Source: Maritalea myrionectae DSM 19524
GTDB taxonomy: Bacteria; Pseudomonadota; Alphaproteobacteria; Rhizobiales; Devosiaceae
Direction: 5' to 3'
DNA length: 64,000 bases
Assembly (NCBI RefSeq): GCF_000423365.1
Contig: NZ_AUHV01000002.1
Span: 248,001-312,000, forward strand
Positions 60,543 to 64,000 of this stretch are shown here, piece by piece; position 1 is the stretch's first letter; each line of letters starts with the position of its first letter. The position numbers and the translations under genes are program-made. A model generated the notes under the pieces. It was given only the letters and a program-made list of their open reading frames with translations, searched no databases and was not told the origin of the DNA.

Positions 60543-61712
60543 ATGCGTTTGAAAGACTGCTATAATTTCCAAGATTTTCGCAAGCTGGCGAAGCGCAGAT
60601 TGCCCGGACCGATCTTTAATTACATTGATGGTGGTGCCGACGATGAAGTGACATTGGCGGAGAACAGCAAGGCATTTAACCGATGTGACCTCTTGCCATC
60701 AGTTTTGGCCGGGGTGCGCGACATTGATATGTCGGTCACCGTGATGGGGCAAAAGCTCGACATGCCGGTCTATTGTTCGCCCACTGCGTTGCAAAGGCTG
60801 TTTCATCACAAAGGTGAGCGCGCGGTCGCTGCCGCCACGGAAAAATATGGCACCATGTTTGGCGTCTCCTCCTTGGGCACAGTGTCGCTAGAGGAATTGC
60901 GGCAAAAGCACAAAAACCCGCAGATTTATCAGTTTTATTTCCACCGCGACCGCGGGCTGAACAAAGCGATGATGCAACGTGCGAAAGAGGCGAAAGTAGA
61001 TGTGATGATGTTGACCGTCGACAGCATCACAGGTGGCAATCGCGAGCGCGATTTGCGCACGGGCTTCTCAATTCCATTCCGCTTAAATCTGGCTGGTCTG
61101 ACGCAATTTATGCTCAAGCCCATGTGGGGCATCAATTATGTGACCCATGAAAAATTTCGGCTGCCGCAGCTTGAAGAGCATGTATCGATGGGCGGCGGCA
61201 CAAGTTCAATTGGCGGCTATTTCACCGAAATGCTCGACCCCACATTGAACTGGGACGATGTTGCGCAAATGGTGCGTGATTGGGACGGACAATTCTGCCT
61301 AAAAGGCGTCATGACCGTTGAGGATGCGCGCCGCGCGGCGGATATTGGCTGCACGGGCATTGTGCTCTCCAACCATGGCGGCCGACAGCTTGATGGGTCG
61401 CGCACGCCTTTTGATCAGTTGGCGGAGATTGTCGATGCAGTTGGTGACCGCCTTGACGTGCTGATGGATAGCGGCGTTCAGCGCGGCACTCATGTGCTTA
61501 AAGCGCTGTCGCTTGGCGCCAAGGCTGTTGGTGTTGGGCGGCAATATCTCTATCCGCTCGCCGCAGCGGGCCAGCCCGGCGTTGAACGCGCGCTTGGCTT
61601 GATGCGCGCGGAAATTGAGCGTGATATGCGCCTGATGGGCGTGAGCACCATTGATCAACTGGGTCGTCATAATGTGCGTTTTAAAGATGGTTGCGGCCAA
61701 TTTGGCGAATGA
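60543..61712 (+). CDS. lldD: FMN-dependent L-lactate dehydrogenase
   Basis: The 389-residue enzyme is an alpha-hydroxy-acid oxidase-type TIM-barrel flavoprotein that oxidises L-lactate to pyruvate and passes electrons to quinone at the membrane. The catalytic His278 is in LSNHGGRQLDG, and other FMN-binding blocks are PTALQRLFHHKGE and DSGVQRGTHVLKAL. A related glycolate or mandelate specificity cannot be excluded, but the neighbouring dld makes lactate likely. It starts the lldD-dld operon. Confidence 0.9.
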   Translation: MRLKDCYNFQDFRKLAKRRLPGPIFNYIDGGADDEVTLAENSKAFNRCDLLPSVLAGVRDIDMSVTVMGQKLDMPVYCSPTALQRLFHHKGERAVAAATEKYGTMFGVSSLGTVSLEELRQKHKNPQIYQFYFHRDRGLNKAMMQRAKEAKVDVMMLTVDSITGGNRERDLRTGFSIPFRLNLAGLTQFMLKPMWGINYVTHEKFRLPQLEEHVSMGGGTSSIGGYFTEMLDPTLNWDDVAQMVRDWDGQFCLKGVMTVEDARRAADIGCTGIVLSNHGGRQLDGSRTPFDQLAEIVDAVGDRLDVLMDSGVQRGTHVLKALSLGAKAVGVGRQYLYPLAAAGQPGVERALGLMRAEIERDMRLMGVSTIDQLGRHNVRFKDGCGQFGE

Positions 61713-61717
61713 CCTGA

Positions 61718-63397
61718 ATGACCAACGAAGACCTAATTAATAGATTTCGCGCCATTGTGGGCAAACGCCATGTGCGCACAGGTCAACGTGCCACCGAACG
61801 ATTTCGGCGCGGCTTTCGCTCTGGCGAAGGGGAAGCGCTGTGTGTTGTGCAGCCGGGCACTTTGCTGGAACAATGGCAAATTGTGCAGGCCTGTTGGGCA
61901 GCAGACAAAATCATCATTATGCAAGCCGCCAATACGGGCTTAACGGAAGGCTCCACCCCGTCGGGCCGCTATGATCGCGACGTGGTGTTGATCAATACCC
62001 AGCGGATGGACAAAATCCATTTGCTTGATCAGGGCAAGCAAGTGATTGGTTTTCCCGGGTCCACCCTCTTCTCGCTTGAAAAGCTATTGGCGCCGCTCGG
62101 CCGCGAGCCGCATTCGGTGATCGGCTCATCCTGCATCGGCGCATCCATCGTTGGCGGCGTGTGCAACAATTCTGGTGGCTCGTTGGTTGAACGCGGGCCC
62201 GCCTACACCGAATTGTCGCTGTTTGCGCAGATTGATGCGGATGGTCAGCTTCAATTGGTCAATCATTTGGGGATCGATTTAGGGGAAACACCCGAGGAGA
62301 TACTCACGCGGCTGGAACAGGGCGACTTCGACAAAAACCCGGCCGAGACCAACCGCAAAGCCTCGGCCACAGACTATGCGGACCATGTGCGTGCTGTCGA
62401 TGCGGATACGCCAGCCCGCTTCAATGCCGACAAAAAACGGCTGCACGAAGCCTCAGGCTGCGCTGGGAAGATGGCGATATTCGCGGTGCGCCTCGACAGC
62501 TACCCCCAGCCGGAAAAGCAAAAGACATTTTATATCGGCACCAACAATACCGAAGATCTCACCACATTGCGTCGGCATATCCTGGCGCATTTTGACTCAT
62601 TGCCTGTCTCTGGCGAATATATGGAACGCGAAGTGTTTGATCTGACCGAACGCTACGGCAAAGACACGGTGATGATGATCGATTGGTTGGGCACAGACCG
62701 CTTGCCGACCTTCTTCGCCTTAAAAGGCGCGATCGATTCGCGGTTGCGCAATGTTCCCGGCTTCGCCAATTTGACCGACCGTCTCATGCAACTGTTTGCC
62801 CGCCTCACCCCGCGCGTTTTGCCCAAACGGATGATGGAATTTCGCCAACGCTATCGCCATCATTTGATTCTGAAGATGCGCGATGAGGGTGTCGACGAGG
62901 CGGCAGCATATTTGGCCAAGCTGTTTGCCGATCGTGATGGTGATTCTTTCGAATGCAGCGCACGGGAAGCCAAGTTGGCGGGGCTACATCGGTTTGCCGC
63001 CGCCGGCGCTGCTGTGCGTTATATGGCGATCCATGGGACCGAGGTTGAAGAGATTATCCCGCTGGATATTGCCCTGCAGCGCAATGATCTGGATTGGTAT
63101 GAACAATTGCCGCCAGAAATTGACGAGCAATTGGTGCATAAGCTCTATTACGGGCACTTCTTCTGCCATGTCCTGCACCAGGATTATATCGTCAAAAAAG
63201 GCGCAGACCTCAAGGCGTTGAAGGCGCAGATGCTTGAGTTGCTGGACCAGCGCGGCGCTGAATATCCCGCCGAACATAATGTGGGGCATCTTTACGTGGC
63301 CAAACCCGATTTGGCGGCGCATTATCAGTGCTGTGACCCGACCAATTCATTCAATCCGGGCATCGGCAAAATGTCGAAGAAAAAGCATTACGGTTAA
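61718..63397 (+). CDS. dld: Quinone-dependent D-lactate dehydrogenase
   Basis: The 559-residue FAD enzyme is of the E. coli Dld type. The FAD-binding domain has AANTGLTEGSTPSG and GSSCIGASIVGGVCNNSGGS in part, followed by a cap and a membrane-binding basic region (RLTPRVLPKRMMEFRQRYRHH in part). The C-terminus AKPDLAAHYQCCDPTNSFNPGIG in part closes the FAD site. It oxidises D-lactate to pyruvate and feeds quinone. It starts 5 nt after lldD, so the cell can use both lactate isomers. Confidence 0.94.
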   Translation: MTNEDLINRFRAIVGKRHVRTGQRATERFRRGFRSGEGEALCVVQPGTLLEQWQIVQACWAADKIIIMQAANTGLTEGSTPSGRYDRDVVLINTQRMDKIHLLDQGKQVIGFPGSTLFSLEKLLAPLGREPHSVIGSSCIGASIVGGVCNNSGGSLVERGPAYTELSLFAQIDADGQLQLVNHLGIDLGETPEEILTRLEQGDFDKNPAETNRKASATDYADHVRAVDADTPARFNADKKRLHEASGCAGKMAIFAVRLDSYPQPEKQKTFYIGTNNTEDLTTLRRHILAHFDSLPVSGEYMEREVFDLTERYGKDTVMMIDWLGTDRLPTFFALKGAIDSRLRNVPGFANLTDRLMQLFARLTPRVLPKRMMEFRQRYRHHLILKMRDEGVDEAAAYLAKLFADRDGDSFECSAREAKLAGLHRFAAAGAAVRYMAIHGTEVEEIIPLDIALQRNDLDWYEQLPPEIDEQLVHKLYYGHFFCHVLHQDYIVKKGADLKALKAQMLELLDQRGAEYPAEHNVGHLYVAKPDLAAHYQCCDPTNSFNPGIGKMSKKKHYG

Positions 63398-63487
63398 GCC
63401 TCAAACCGAAGCAGCTCACCGACAAAAAACGCAGTTTCGTCGCCTGCAAAATGCTGCGGATTCAAATCAATAATTTTGGAAAGATGA

Positions 63488-63562
<75 letters not shown>

Positions 63563-63874
63563 GTATGTTCGTCAAATAAATGACTGAACGGTGTCGGTAT
63601 ATATGCGTTTTCATTTGGATGTGCAACCTTTGAAAACCACCTTTTTCAAACTTTTTGCACAAACTTGCCTTTAGGCGGCCAAAGCGGTGCAAAAGGGGTC
63701 AACTATTGGTCATTTATCGAGAATTTGACGACCAGCCAAGCGCTTGGACAAGTCTAAACTAGCTCTGGCCAATTCACACACAATTTGACTCAATTGCCCA
63801 TTGTTGCAGTCTTTTGGAATTGCCCCTACTAATTAAGCCCTCTTACGCATTATCCGCTCAACGCCAAGGCGAAC
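63563..63874. other. 312-nt intergenic region, tRNA-Gln to the last gene
   Basis: Apart from the tRNA promoter, no coding frame, repeat or terminator is supported. A TTGACT near 63787 with a weak -10-like box 17 nt on could serve the downstream gene on the plus strand, but the match is poor. Confidence 0.5.
63598..63626 (-). promoter_or_regulatory. Sigma-70 promoter of tRNA-Gln
   Basis: On the minus strand TTGCAC (63621-63626) and TATATA (63598-63603) are 17 nt apart. The start of transcription should be near 63591, about 29 nt before the mature tRNA. Confidence 0.7.
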
Positions 63875-64000
63875 ATGACTTTGCAACAGCAAACTGCACC
63901 CAGCTATCAAACAGACTTTTCGCCCAAAATTGGTGAGGCGGAAAGCGTTGCGCCTTTTGTTGAGCGAATCGTTGCGCCAAATGCGTCGCCCTACACGTTC
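63875..64000 (+). CDS. Metallo-beta-lactamase-fold hydrolase, N-terminus (partial)
   Basis: The ATG at 63875 follows CAAGGCGAAC. The 42 visible codons include FSPKIGEAESVAPFVERIVA and then PNASPYTF. The pattern 'R-(I/V)-x-A-P-N-x-S-P-(F/Y)-T-F' at the N-terminus is typical of a widespread alphaproteobacterial family of metallo-beta-lactamase-fold hydrolases. The metal-binding HxHxDH motif would lie beyond the window, so function cannot be checked. Confidence 0.7.
   Translation, partial: MTLQQQTAPSYQTDFSPKIGEAESVAPFVERIVAPNASPYTF

Noticed and set aside
63726-63760. TTGACG with TCTAAA as a promoter for the last gene
   Set aside because: The spacing is 22 nt, too long for a sigma-70 promoter.

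Overview
The window is a chromosomal stretch of an alphaproteobacterium, most likely of the order Hyphomicrobiales (Rhizobiales). This rests on gene content: a ccmIEFH-degP-response-regulator order as in rhizobia, a MucR/Ros zinc-finger regulator, a Rhizobium etli-type asparaginase, a TIGR03808 Tat-exported repeat protein, DUF2336, DUF1491 and DUF5330-type genes, perfect CtrA-type boxes (TTAA-N7-TTAAC), and a complete Rhodobacter-type gene transfer agent (GTA) cluster. No plasmid, transposon, integrase or CRISPR signature was seen. Genus and species cannot be fixed from the sequence alone.

Layout. 1-7.8 kb (minus strand): cytochrome c maturation genes ccmI-E-F-H, an alpha/beta-hydrolase/OsmC fusion, a TauE/SafE permease, the periplasmic protease DegP and the first codons of a response regulator. 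7.9-10.9 kb (plus): a two-gene unit of highly diverged flavoproteins resembling a reduced sarcosine oxidase beta/alpha pair. 10.9-15.1 kb (minus): an unknown helical protein, a surface-antigen lipoprotein, and a PhoPQ-like two-component system with a PepSY protein. 15.1-31.0 kb (minus): the GTA cluster in RcGTA order (gp1 small terminase, terminase, portal, gp3.5, a tiny extra gene, protease, capsid, gp6-gp9, two tail chaperones, short tape measure, gp12-gp15), followed directly by a DUF2793 fibre-like gene and a lysozyme fused in frame to a holin-like segment. The cluster starts with a consensus promoter, a 17-codon leader ORF and an intrinsic terminator, and a second intrinsic terminator follows the capsid gene. 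Expression of the whole cluster would therefore seem to need anti-termination.

31-44.9 kb: DUF4336 and YcgN proteins, a class A penicillin-binding protein with DUF1214/DUF1254 partners, a lipoprotein-like gene, DUF2336, DUF1491, a peptidoglycan-binding protein and a DivJ/PleC-like histidine kinase, a candidate small RNA or double hairpin before sufE, a DUF6456 gene paired with a DnaA-like DNA-binding gene behind a CtrA box, and mucR. 45-51 kb (minus): the seven-gene Mrp Na+/H+ antiporter operon mrpABCDEFG. 51.3-57.8 kb: msrB, oligopeptidase B, iron superoxide dismutase, a pseudo-receiver protein behind a CtrA box, a HerA-like ATPase with an unknown partner, and a UPF0145 protein. 57.9-64 kb: the TIGR03808 protein, asparaginase, L-lactate (lldD) and D-lactate (dld) dehydrogenases behind a palindrome-rich control region, tRNA-Gln with its promoter, and the start of a metallo-beta-lactamase-fold hydrolase.

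Many operon neighbours overlap by 1, 4 or 8 nt (ATGA, TAATG and similar), which indicates translational coupling in the ccm, GTA and mrp operons.
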